Part shown: piece after piece, positions 51,061-57,681 of the stretch
Numbering within the stretch: position 1 is the first letter of the stretch
How the letters are laid out: each line of letters begins with the position of its first letter
IMG/VR virus record: IMGVR_UViG_3300028608_000014
Location: 1 to 62,294 of that record
Source of the DNA: a virus
Length of the DNA: 62,294 nt
Reading direction: 5' to 3' (one strand)
The notes under the pieces: model-generated
Seen by the model: the letters and a program-made list of their open reading frames with translations, nothing else
The model's database searches: none
Told to the model about the DNA's origin: nothing
Made by a program: the position numbers and the translations under genes

Positions 51061-51176
51061 GGATTCAGTTTACAGGACTCGATACAGAACCCCGCCGCGC
51101 CGATAAGCACCCTTATGACAAGCTGGCGGCCCGGAAAGCGCCGCTGACCTGCAGCAACACGCCCGTTAAAGCAGCA

Positions 51177-51205
51177 AAGCCCGGACCTTGGCGGAGTCCG
51201 GGCTA
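51177..51205. other. 9-bp hairpin before the structured region
   Basis: AGCCCGGAC (51178-51186) pairs with GTCCGGGCT (51196-51204). It may insulate the structured region that follows from transcription upstream. Confidence 0.5.
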
Positions 51206-51210
51206 CTGTG

Positions 51211-51720
51211 TTGCTTACCAATAAAAATTGAATAACTAGAGTCTATCGTAAGGTCTTGGCGGACAACACGATAGGTCCAGGGCGGCGTGTCGGAAAAACG
51301 CCGGGCAGTCCCTGCGGGAACCACGGGCAACCGTGGCGGACGTGTCCCAGCGGCTAACCCACCGCGTGTAGCGAGAGGCCCAATTGAAGGCCAGAGGGGT
51401 TTCCTAGAGCAGTCCCCTGCGCGTAAAGGCAGACCAGGAGCGACGAGGGCGCAGCGGTGCGCCTTGCCGGGGAGGCGGTGTGCCCCGGAGGCGACTGCTC
51501 ATACCCCGGTCCTGCGCTCCGAGTAATCCCCGAAGCGACGGCGAAAAATTTTTTCGTCGGCCCCCTGCAGGGGGGCTACTCTGTCGTGAATACCTCACCT
51601 CCACGACAGGGGCTCCCGCCCCAGGCCCTGGCGGGCCTCCCCCGGCAGCCGCACCGCGCAAGCGCGGCCCGGCACGTAGGTCTTGTCCCACCTAACGCTG
51701 GACTACTAAGGGTGGAGACT
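51211..51720 (+). ncRNA. Candidate large structured RNA
   Basis: About 500 bases without a credible gene but dense in perfect hairpins: CTATCGT/ACGATAG (51243, 51268), CGGCGT/ACGCCG (51283, 51298), CCACGG-GCAA-CCGTGG (51321-51336), GGCGCA-GCGG-TGCGCC (51448-51463), CCGGGG/CCCCGG (51467, 51483), TGTCGTG/CACGACA (51582, 51602) and CCGCGC-AA-GCGCGG (51654-51667). GAGCAGT/ACTGCTC (51407, 51494) and GGAGCG/CGCTCC (51437, 51515) interleave, as in a pseudoknot. TTGCTT (51211) and TAACTA (51233) could be a promoter. Strand is inferred from that. Confidence 0.5.
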
Positions 51721-51767
51721 TTCAAAAGGTGACCCACCTTAAGTGACGCGCGCGCGAAAAACCGTGC

Positions 51768-51956
51768 TCATTCTTCCGAATCGAGCACGAAGAACAGCCC
51801 ATCAGCAACCGCTTCCTCGACCCAGAATCTGGTCCTGGGTGTTGTCCGTTGCCGGGCGATTTCCTCCAGCCGGGCCCTGTCATTGCCGACGGAGTACACC
51901 ATCCGTCCGGTGCCGTCCGTCCGCTCCGCCATCAGCAGGTACCTGTACTCAGCCAT
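51768..51956 (-). CDS. Hypothetical protein, 62 aa
   Basis: GGAGGGAC precedes the ATG. The sequence starts MAEYRYLLMAERTDGTGRM, an alternating pattern suggesting a small beta fold. Last gene of the partition operon; overlaps the RHH gene stop. Function unknown. Confidence 0.6.
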   Translation of the reverse strand: MAEYRYLLMAERTDGTGRMVYSVGNDRARLEEIARQRTTPRTRFWVEEAVADGLFFVLDSEE

Positions 51957-52239
51957 CTGTCCCTCCGAGCAAATGGCCGTATTTTTCCTCCAGCAGCGGC
52001 CACAGCTCGCGCTCCACGAACTTCTGCTGGCTGATCTCCTGCAGGTCCGCCGCGGCCTTCAGCAGCTCCAGCTGGGACTTGCTCAGCCGCAGGTTGAAGC
52101 CGTGGGACTTCGGCTCGCGGTTCCGCTGCTTCCACTTGGGCTCATCGGCCTTGGTGGGCCGCTCCGGCTTCTCGGCCGCGTCCCCGAAGGCCTCGATCTC
52201 CTTCTCCATCTCGGGGGTCGGCTCCCTCATCTTCACCAT
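51949..52239 (-). CDS. Ribbon-helix-helix protein, probable centromere-binding ParB
   Basis: 96 residues. N-terminal 50 are charged and disordered; residues about 50-88 fit a ribbon-helix-helix: strand GFNLRLS, helix KSQLELLKAAADLQ, then SQQKFVERELWPLLEEKY. RHH proteins pair with small ParA ATPases in type Ib partition systems, bind helically phased repeats and repress the operon. It overlaps the parA stop and lies about 0.9 kb from the 11-bp repeat array. Confidence 0.75.
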   Translation of the reverse strand: MVKMREPTPEMEKEIEAFGDAAEKPERPTKADEPKWKQRNREPKSHGFNLRLSKSQLELLKAAADLQEISQQKFVERELWPLLEEKYGHLLGGTDG

Positions 52240-52868
52240 GACAGGGCCTCCTGCAGCAGCAGCTGGATCTCGGCTTTGGCCTTGCGATCCCGCGTTTCCA
52301 CCGCTCCCTTGCCATCACCCATCGCCTTGCGGAAGACCTTGCGGTCGTGCAGGACCGTCCTGGCCAGCACCAGATCCGGGTATTTCGTCATGTAGGTGCG
52401 GGCCTCGCCCTCCTCATCGTCCCAAACGTGCGGAGATACCCGATTCAGCACGCCCATGAGCTTCAGGTCCGGGTTGAACTTCCGTGCCTCCTTGACGGTG
52501 GCCAGCAGCGACTTCGAGGTGTCCAGATCCGGCTGGGAGGGCAGCAGCGGTGCCAGCAGCAGATCGCAGGCCGTCATCGCGGTGCGCAGTTCCTTGGAGT
52601 CCTTCCCGGCGGCGTCCACCAGCACGACGTCGTGGGCCTTGTCGAGGTTTATCAGTTTGGTGTAGAGGTTGCCGCTTACCTGTTCGGTCTTGATGGGCGC
52701 TCCGCCGGCCTCCACGCGGTCGGCGGCCCAGATGCTGGTCGTGTGCACGGTCGGGTCCGCCTCCACGATGCAGACTTTTCGGCCCCGGCGCTGCAGCTCG
52801 GCGGCGAGGTTGACGGTGATGGTGCTCTTGCCGACGCCGCCCTTGTGGTGGCCGATGAGGATCAGCAC
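52233..52868 (-). CDS. parA: ParA-family partition ATPase
   Basis: 211 residues, GTG start. Deviant Walker A GHHKGGVGKST (6-16) with the signature Lys, and Walker B-like VLVDAAGKD. The short length without an N-terminal HTH is typical of type Ib ParA, which partners an RHH protein. It would distribute the prophage plasmid to daughter cells. Together with lack of an integrase it suggests extrachromosomal lysogeny. Confidence 0.9.
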   Translation of the reverse strand: MLILIGHHKGGVGKSTITVNLAAELQRRGRKVCIVEADPTVHTTSIWAADRVEAGGAPIKTEQVSGNLYTKLINLDKAHDVVLVDAAGKDSKELRTAMTACDLLLAPLLPSQPDLDTSKSLLATVKEARKFNPDLKLMGVLNRVSPHVWDDEEGEARTYMTKYPDLVLARTVLHDRKVFRKAMGDGKGAVETRDRKAKAEIQLLLQEALSW

Positions 52869-52870
52869 GG

Positions 52871-53083
52871 CTACTCCCCCGCTTCCGTCGCGGCGCGGTG
52901 CTGCGTCAGGGCATCGAACATGGCGATGAAGTCTGAGGCCCTGGACATGGCCACGGGCCTGGACGGGCCGTAGTCGTCCCAGTGCTCAATGACAAATTCG
53001 AGGTCAACGGCGTCATCGCTGGCGACCAGGGCCTGCGCGACGGCGGTGCGCTCATCGCGGGCATGGTTCGGTTGTGCTCCCAT
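52871..53083 (-). CDS. Hypothetical protein upstream of parA, 70 aa
   Basis: Helical, acidic; begins MGAQPNHARDERTAVAQ. It is the first gene after the repeat array and ends 2 bp before parA, so it is part of the operon. No known partition component matches. Confidence 0.6.
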   Translation of the reverse strand: MGAQPNHARDERTAVAQALVASDDAVDLEFVIEHWDDYGPSRPVAMSRASDFIAMFDALTQHRAATEAGE

Positions 53084-53102
53084 TTTGCTCCCCTAGTGGT
53101 TG

Positions 53103-53340
53103 TGTAGTGCTTTGGTAGCTGTGCAGTAGCTCTATGGTACCCCTTTGGTAGCTAAAGGGTACCCATAGCGTAGTTATTTCATACCAGAACGGTAGTTGTT
53201 GCATAGCACTACCAAACTAAAACGGTAGCTCTTTGGTATTGATCTGGTAGCACGATGGTAGTTATGTGGTAGTACTCTGGTACCACTTTGATAGTTCTAC
53301 GGTAGCGATTATGGTAGTTCTACGGTAGCGGTAGGGTAGC
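53103..53340. repeat. Helically phased 11-bp repeat array, candidate parS/centromere
   Basis: GGTAG[CT] or close variants recur every 11 bp. Units start at 53103, 53114, 53125, 53136, 53147, 53158, 53169, 53180, 53191, 53202, 53213, 53224, 53235, 53246, 53257, 53268, 53279, 53290 and 53301, then one 12-bp step to 53313, 53324 and 53335. The TA of each unit is almost invariant; 13 of 22 units have GGTA. The array is AT-richer than its surroundings and lies in the promoter region of the parA operon. Confidence 0.85.
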
Positions 53341-53365
53341 TGCCCGTCCGCCGGGCCGCAGGGCA

Positions 53366-53409
53366 CAAAAAAAAAAATCCCCTCCCAGGAGCACCAGGAG
53401 GGGATTTTC
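53366..53409. terminator. Bidirectional terminator
   Basis: ATCCCCTCC (53377-53385) pairs with GGAGGGGAT (53397-53405), with an A11 run on the left and TTTT on the right. A leader-like CTACACAGGAGCC follows at 53424 without a gene start. Confidence 0.9.
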
Positions 53410-53442
53410 GCTGCAACAGCTCTACACAGGAGCCACTCTAGC

Positions 53443-53664
53443 CTATTCCGGCTCCAGATACCGCCCGCCGACGCTCATTTCCTCGCCGTAGGAGGGGACG
53501 GGCGTGTCCAGGCGTACCAGATACATCTCACGAGGCCCCGGAGGCACCAGCACCACAGTTGCGCAGCTGCCTGCCGCAATAGTGAATACAGGGTCCGGGA
53601 GATCCGGCCAGTCCAGGCAGTACCGGACGCGCTCACCGGGGCCGAACCGCTTCTGATCCGTCAT
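53443..53664 (-). CDS. Hypothetical protein, 73 aa, SH3-like
   Basis: Start MTDQKRFGPGERVRYC at 53664. The pattern FGPGERVRYCLDWPDLPD...VVLVPPGPREMYLVRLD suggests a small beta barrel. Last gene of its unit. Unknown function. Confidence 0.6.
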   Translation of the reverse strand: MTDQKRFGPGERVRYCLDWPDLPDPVFTIAAGSCATVVLVPPGPREMYLVRLDTPVPSYGEEMSVGGRYLEPE

Positions 53665-53866
53665 TGCGCTGCTCCTTGTCGTTTGAGGGGCGGTAGGGGT
53701 TGGAAAAAGCGGCCTTGGCGTCCGCGCCGTAGGTGTGCTCGCGCTCGATGGCGGCCTCGCCGCCTTCATCCCACGCCTCGGCCATGAGTTTCCGGATCAC
53801 CGGCACGATGAGGCCCTGGCGGTCCTCCAGACCCTCGCAAATGCGATCTTTCAGGCTTTTCGCCAC
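53633..53866 (-). CDS. Hypothetical protein, 77 aa
   Basis: GTG start at 53866 with GGGAGGAAATGCC upstream; begins VAKSLKDRICEGLED. Helical and acidic. Overlaps genes at both ends. Confidence 0.6.
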   Translation of the reverse strand: MAKSLKDRICEGLEDRQGLIVPVIRKLMAEAWDEGGEAAIEREHTYGADAKAAFSNPYRPSNDKEQRNDGSEAVRPR

Positions 53867-54084
53867 GGCATTTCCTCCCTCAATGTGCCCTCCGCGATGT
53901 CCCACATGAGTTCCCAGCCCGAATCGGTCCACCTGTAGGCCTTCACAGGGGTGGAAAGCGCCTCATCCCGGAGCCGGAACAGCACCGCCTTCTTGGTCTG
54001 TCCGAGATTCGCATGGGCCTTCTGGCGGGGCACACGGTCGGGAACGATGGTCAGATAGGGCATGATTTCCGGCTTTTCGGTCAC
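53851..54084 (-). CDS. Hypothetical protein, 77 aa
   Basis: MTEKPEIMPYLTIVPDR; basic, with AYRWTDSGWELMWDIAEG near the C-terminus. Overlap of 4 bp with the upstream gene (ATGA). No family recognised. Confidence 0.6.
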   Translation of the reverse strand: MTEKPEIMPYLTIVPDRVPRQKAHANLGQTKKAVLFRLRDEALSTPVKAYRWTDSGWELMWDIAEGTLREEMPWRKA

Positions 54085-54218
54085 AGGAACAGCCTTTCTA
54101 TCCGCTGATCGGCCCTTTTCCAGGCCCGGGAGCCTCTTTCGAGCCGTTCCCGGGCGTCCAGCGCCCGGATGGCCCGGTAGTGCCAGATGGTGCCTTGAAT
54201 GCGTCTCCAGAGCCTCAT
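54081..54218 (-). CDS. Small basic protein, 45 aa
   Basis: ATG at 54218 with GAGGAGG upstream and ATGA overlap with the phosphoesterase gene. Begins MRLWRRIQGTIWHYRAI; very Arg-rich amphipathic helix, potentially nucleic-acid binding. Confidence 0.6.
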   Translation of the reverse strand: MRLWRRIQGTIWHYRAIRALDARERLERGSRAWKRADQRIERLFL

Positions 54219-54682
54219 GCGGCCTCCTCTTTCCGGTGATTGGAGTGGATCGCCCTGTCGTTGCCCCACCACAGCACCGGGGCCTCCAGGTACACGATGC
54301 GCGGGAGCTTCATCACGGTGATCCTCTCGTTGCTCATCGTGATGTGCGGGATGAAGCCGTGGTCGTCGGAGGGCGGGATGCCGAGGTTGGTCAGGTGCTC
54401 CGCCATGACGTCGCGGGTGTAGCGCAGGTGCGGGCTGAACATGCTGTAGAGCCGCAGCACCGGGACGTCCTTGTTCGCCCCGAACCAATCGATGGAGGCC
54501 TGCAGGCTGACGGGGCCGGGGGCGATGTCGCGGAAGGCGGCCACGACGTCCTGGACATCGCCGCGCCCGTAATCCGCGTCCGTCGTTTTGCCCAGGAACA
54601 GGGCGGTGACGTGCAGCTCGGGGTCCGTGGAGCCCTCGAACCAGGCCGGCCAGACGACGCAGATGCTCTTGTGCTCGCTCAT
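54215..54682 (-). CDS. 2H phosphoesterase-like protein
   Basis: 155 residues; start MSEHKSICVV at 54682. Two H-x-T motifs, HVT at 24-26 and HIT at 113-115, in the spacing of the 2H superfamily (LigT, tRNA cyclic phosphodiesterase, Acb1). They hydrolyse 2',3' or 2',5' linkages. In a phage this could process RNA ends or degrade a cyclic nucleotide alarm signal; anti-CBASS Acb1 is a member. No direct evidence for either here. Confidence 0.8.
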   Translation of the reverse strand: MSEHKSICVVWPAWFEGSTDPELHVTALFLGKTTDADYGRGDVQDVVAAFRDIAPGPVSLQASIDWFGANKDVPVLRLYSMFSPHLRYTRDVMAEHLTNLGIPPSDDHGFIPHITMSNERITVMKLPRIVYLEAPVLWWGNDRAIHSNHRKEEAA

Positions 54683-54855
54683 GCCGCTGCCCCGTTCCGC
54701 AGGTAGCTCTCGAAGTCCCTGGCCACATCCAGCGTCCATTCCCGGCTGGCCTTGCCCTGTCCCAGCTGGACGGCGGCGTTCAGGGCGGTGGCCCGGATCT
54801 CCAGATCCGTCCGTATGGCCGAGGGGACGGTGATCTCACCGTCTACGCGGTTCAC
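54679..54855 (-). CDS. Hypothetical protein, 58 aa
   Basis: GTG start at 54855 overlaps the upstream stop (GTGA) and its stop overlaps the phosphoesterase start (ATGA). Begins VNRVDGEITVPSAIRTDLE; helical with Ala-rich repeats. No family recognised. Confidence 0.6.
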   Translation of the reverse strand: MNRVDGEITVPSAIRTDLEIRATALNAAVQLGQGKASREWTLDVARDFESYLRNGAAA

Positions 54856-55097
54856 TGCAGGCCCAGCCGTTCATTGACCTGCTTCAGCATCGACTCCGCC
54901 CTTTCAGGCAGGAGGCCATAGGTCACCTCACCGTGTGTGACGTCTCCCGAGGTGTAGAGGGCGATCAGGCTGGCGGTGCGCTGCTCGTAGGCGAGGGCGA
55001 GCGTGGCCTGCGCCTGGGCGTAGGAGGCGGCGTCGATTTCCTGGTAGGTGGCCTCATCGAAGTGCGGATTGCCGGGCAGGGATTGCTGCTGGTTCAT
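54852..55097 (-). CDS. Hypothetical protein, 81 aa
   Basis: AAGGAGCACCCA precedes the ATG, the usual early leader. Gln/Ala-rich helix, tyrosine-rich centre. First gene of the unit running to the 2H phosphoesterase. A bulged hairpin GTAG.TCTGT/ACAGACTAC lies upstream. Confidence 0.65.
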   Translation of the reverse strand: MNQQQSLPGNPHFDEATYQEIDAASYAQAQATLALAYEQRTASLIALYTSGDVTHGEVTYGLLPERAESMLKQVNERLGLQ

Positions 55098-55170
55098 TGG
55101 GTGCTCCTTGAAGTGTGTAGGTCTGTAAGAACAGACTACACATCCATCGATTACAAGGCCACCCTTGGGG

Positions 55171-55518
55171 TCACGGTTTTTCGGTGCCCAGGCCCTCCCG
55201 GATCAGCGTCTGCTGGACGGGCTCCGCCGAGCCCAGCGGGGACACGGTGCCCAGGTACCGGGTGAAGGAGCGGCCGTTCTGGATGGCGAGGGGCACCGGG
55301 GACTTGCGGGTGTCGCAGAAGACCATGCTGTCCGGCGGGCACAGCTGCTCGGCGCGGGCTTTGGCCTCCGGCCCGCCCGGGTCATCGATTTCGGGGCAGT
55401 ACAGCGCGATGAGCCGGATGTGCTGGATGCACCAGTCATCGAAGCCCTTGTCGATGAACAGGACCACCGTGTCCCCGTCAATCCAGCGGATCACCCGGGC
55501 CTTGTAGTCGTACACCAT
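55171..55518 (-). CDS. Thermonuclease (SNase-like)
   Basis: 115 residues. IDGDTVVLFIDKG at the N-terminus, then IRLIALYCPEID and RSFTRYLGTV give Arg35, Glu43 and Arg87, the three catalytic residues of staphylococcal nuclease. It lacks a signal peptide, so it would act in the cytoplasm. The ribosome binding site is in a strong hairpin (55519-55562). Confidence 0.85.
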   Translation of the reverse strand: MVYDYKARVIRWIDGDTVVLFIDKGFDDWCIQHIRLIALYCPEIDDPGGPEAKARAEQLCPPDSMVFCDTRKSPVPLAIQNGRSFTRYLGTVSPLGSAEPVQQTLIREGLGTEKP

Positions 55519-55562
55519 GCCCCCTGTACATAAAGTCTGCTGAACAACAGACTACAGGGGGC
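55519..55562 (-). promoter_or_regulatory. Hairpin masking the thermonuclease ribosome binding site
   Basis: GCCCCCTGTA (55519-55528) pairs with TACAGGGGGC (55553-55562), and AGTCTG with CAGACT inside. The pairing covers the ACAGGGGGC ribosome binding site just before the ATG at 55518 and includes the stop codon of the upstream gene, so translation of that gene may open it. Confidence 0.6.
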
Positions 55563-55995
55563 GGCGGATCTGCCACGGCTTCTTCACCCGGTGCCGCCTG
55601 CGCACTGGGGCCAGGCCCAGCACCTCCCGGCGCTGGTAGACGCTGCCCAGGGAACGCCCCAGGGCCATCGCAATGGCCTCATAGCCCACGACGTCCACGT
55701 TGTCGCGCAGGAATCTGTCGTCCTCGGCAGTCCACCGCATGCGGGTGTTGGTCTGCAGGTTCATCGGCGGCCTCGGGGCCGGCACACCGATGCCGCGCTC
55801 CTCCCGGTCCCGCTTCTTCCTGGCGTTGTGGCACTTGTGGCAGTGCTTGCGGCGGGCTCCGTTGCCGGAGATGACGGGGAAGGAGGGGCCGTCGGCCAGT
55901 TCGCCGCAGGAGCCGCAGGTGCGGGCCACCAGGGTCCGCCCGGCGGGCGAGAACGGGCTGTTCGGACCCTTGCTGGGCAGCGGCTTAGCCGTCAT
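55552..55995 (-). CDS. Zinc-ribbon/SANT-like DNA-binding protein, 147 aa
   Basis: Start MTAKPLPSK at 55995. An N-terminal four-Cys region (CGSCGE...HCHKCHN) and a C-terminal Myb/SANT-like HTH (WTAEDDRFLRDNVDVVGYEA, ALGRSLGSVYQRREVLGL). This resembles DNA-binding proteins that accompany HNH enzymes, but no HNH catalytic residues are seen. Confidence 0.7.
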   Translation of the reverse strand: MTAKPLPSKGPNSPFSPAGRTLVARTCGSCGELADGPSFPVISGNGARRKHCHKCHNARKKRDREERGIGVPAPRPPMNLQTNTRMRWTAEDDRFLRDNVDVVGYEAIAMALGRSLGSVYQRREVLGLAPVRRRHRVKKPWQIRRPL

Positions 55996-56104
55996 GGCTG
56001 CAGCCGCAGGCAACAACGAGGTCAGCTGCCCGGTCCAGGGCGTAGCCGACGCAGCTGGCGTGCCTGCCGGCCCGGCATTCCGGGCACAGCGGCCGGGCAG
56101 TCAC
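55985..56104 (-). CDS. Small Cys-rich protein, 39 aa
   Basis: GTG at 56104 overlaps the upstream stop. LCPECRAGRHASC and ACGCSH provide five Cys and two His, consistent with a metal-binding finger. It overlaps the following gene by 11 bp. Confidence 0.55.
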   Translation of the reverse strand: MTARPLCPECRAGRHASCVGYALDRAADLVVACGCSHDG

Positions 56105-56226
56105 GAGCGCGCCTTGTGGTGCCAGCGCCCGTCTTCCTCGCTGTAGTGAACCCACTGCCTGCAGTACCCGCACTGGTAGCGGTGGAACTCCTGGATGTAC
56201 TGCGGGCTGACGGGGTGCTCCCTCAT
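56101..56226 (-). CDS. Small zinc-finger-like protein, 41 aa
   Basis: ATG at 56226 overlaps the neighbour's stop. Begins MREHPVSPQYIQEFHRY and contains CGYC with WHH near the end, a possible CCHH site. No family recognised. Confidence 0.55.
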   Translation of the reverse strand: MREHPVSPQYIQEFHRYQCGYCRQWVHYSEEDGRWHHKARS

Positions 56227-56375
56227 CCCCCGGCCTCCTTTTCCGCCTCATCCAGCACCTTCCCGATGATGCGCACGCCCATCGGCGTGATGTCATCCGG
56301 GCTGATGAGCCGCAGCGCGGCCCGCAGCCGGGCGATGAGCGCCGTCATTCCGCTGTCATCCGGTGGCTGTGGCAT
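56223..56375 (-). CDS. Hypothetical protein, 50 aa
   Basis: MPQPPDDSG at 56375 overlaps the upstream stop (ATGA); a second ATG at 56348 has a better ribosome binding site. Helical (ALIARLRAALRLI, IIGKVLDEAEKE). Confidence 0.55.
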   Translation of the reverse strand: MPQPPDDSGMTALIARLRAALRLISPDDITPMGVRIIGKVLDEAEKEAGG

Positions 56376-56701
56376 CACAGGACGTGGAAGGCCCGCAGCA
56401 GCGTCCACGCGCAGACCACCATGTTCAGGGCGAACGCGGCCATCGAGCCCCGGAACAGCCTGCGGCTGATGCGCCGGTATCGCAGGACTTCCTCATCCGA
56501 GTACCAGGGGTGGTCTTTGAGCTGTGGCAGGCCCCCGTCCACCTGCGAGACGTTGAGCAGCCCGCCCCGGATGCCGGGGGCCTGGACCATGCACTTGTCC
56601 GTGTGGCCGGGTTTGAGCAGGCACGGGCCGAGGGCGTCGAAGGGCGGGTCCAGCAGCTTCCCGCAGGTCTTGATGCCGTACTGCGGCAGGTCCGTGCTCA
56701 T
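56375..56701 (-). CDS. Hypothetical protein with C-terminal membrane segment, 108 aa
   Basis: N-terminal 45 residues include three Cys and a His (CGKLLD, GPCLLKPGH, KCMVQ) like a small metal-binding domain. Residues about 85-105 (SMAAFALNMVVCAWTLL) form one membrane helix. First gene of its minus-strand unit. Confidence 0.65.
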   Translation of the reverse strand: MSTDLPQYGIKTCGKLLDPPFDALGPCLLKPGHTDKCMVQAPGIRGGLLNVSQVDGGLPQLKDHPWYSDEEVLRYRRISRRLFRGSMAAFALNMVVCAWTLLRAFHVL

Positions 56702-56808
56702 GCTCTCCCCCGGGGTAAGTGTGTGGTGATGTCCGGGGCTGCGCCGTAGTCGGCTGGGGGGACAACAGCAGCGCAGCCCCGGACACCGGAAATAACCCTA
56801 GCAGGAAA

Positions 56809-56852
56809 CTTGAGCCAATCCTGAGCCAATCCTGATGACGTCCTGAGCCTGC
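56809..56852. repeat. Four 11-bp tandem repeats
   Basis: CTTGAGCCAAT, CCTGAGCCAAT, CCTGATGACGT and CCTGAGCCTGC follow each other without gaps between diverging genes. Same family as the repeats at 5932 and 23370. A promoter for the rightward genes may lie in TTGACC (56873) and beyond. Confidence 0.65.
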
Positions 56853-56903
56853 CGTGTTACCGAAGGGTGCCCTTGACCTGCGGTTACACCATAAGCTGGG
56901 GGC

Positions 56904-57242
56904 ATGGACTTGTTTTTTGACCGGCAGGGGACGCCGATCAGCCTGGAGCGCTGGGCTGCCCTCATGGGGCGGCAGGACCGCCATGTCGGGCTCACCGATC
57001 TGGGCGCGCTCGGGAGGGTCTCCACCGTGTGGCTGGGCCTGAACCACGCCTGGGGCGACGGTCCCCCGCTGATCTTCGAGACCATGATCTTCGGCGGCCC
57101 GATGGACCAGTACCAGGAGCGCTACAGCACCGAGGAGCAGGCCGCCATCGGGCACGGGTTCGCCGTGCAGGCCCTCATGTACTACCGGCCGGAGGCCAAA
57201 CGGCCGCCACTGATCCAAAACGGAAGGAAACCCCGAAAATGA
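56904..57242 (+). CDS. Conserved actinophage hypothetical protein, 112 aa
   Basis: VSTVWLGLNHAWGDGPPLIFET and RYSTEEQAAIGHG match, from memory, a conserved small phage protein of unknown function in actinophages. GGGGG precedes the ATG. First gene of the rightward accessory unit. Confidence 0.7.
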   Translation: MDLFFDRQGTPISLERWAALMGRQDRHVGLTDLGALGRVSTVWLGLNHAWGDGPPLIFETMIFGGPMDQYQERYSTEEQAAIGHGFAVQALMYYRPEAKRPPLIQNGRKPRK

Positions 57243-57475
57243 GCGCACGAGTGCTGCTGGAAGTCACCGCCGGACTCATCCCGGAGCGGCCGGAGCCAGA
57301 GCTGACGAGACAGTGGGCGATCACCAGCGCGGAGTGGCAGGAGGCCCAGCAGACCGAGAGCGGGCAGGGATTCCTGCTGTCCACCCGCAACGGCCAGGCG
57401 CAGGGCTACGCCGCCTTCCTCATGATGCAGCCTGACCGCGTGAACTGGGTGCGGACGGACTGGATCTGGCTGTGA
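57239..57475 (+). CDS. Hypothetical protein, 78 aa
   Basis: Overlaps the upstream stop by ATGA. MSARVLLEVTAGLIPERP; ends WVRTDWIWL. No family recognised. Confidence 0.65.
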   Translation: MSARVLLEVTAGLIPERPEPELTRQWAITSAEWQEAQQTESGQGFLLSTRNGQAQGYAAFLMMQPDRVNWVRTDWIWL

Positions 57476-57681
57476 GCATGGAGCTGACCTTCGCCACCGA
57501 CGCGCGGTTTGGGTTTCTGGAGCCTGATGACAACGTGCTGGCGCTCGATCCGCTGCAGCCGGGCCAGGAGGCCCTGTTCATCACCAGCCAGGACTTCGAG
57601 GGCGTGACCCTCATCGGCACACCGGAGGAGCTGCGGGGCTTCGCGGCGGCACTCGACGGCTTCCTGAAGGCCACCTTATGA
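57472..57681 (+). CDS. Hypothetical protein, 69 aa
   Basis: GTG start overlapping the upstream stop (GTGA). Contains ITSQDFEGVTLIGTPEELRGF. Its tail ends at the next ATG. Unknown function. Confidence 0.65.
   Translation: MSMELTFATDARFGFLEPDDNVLALDPLQPGQEALFITSQDFEGVTLIGTPEELRGFAAALDGFLKATL

Noticed and set aside
51287-51526. Plus-strand frame of 79 codons in the structured region
   Set aside because: Very Arg/Gly/Pro-rich with no domain pattern and full of hairpins; better explained as non-coding structured sequence.
53103-53340. CRISPR array or plasmid iteron origin
   Set aside because: Units are 11 bp with no unique spacers, so not CRISPR; no replication initiator gene is adjacent, whereas ParA and an RHH protein are.
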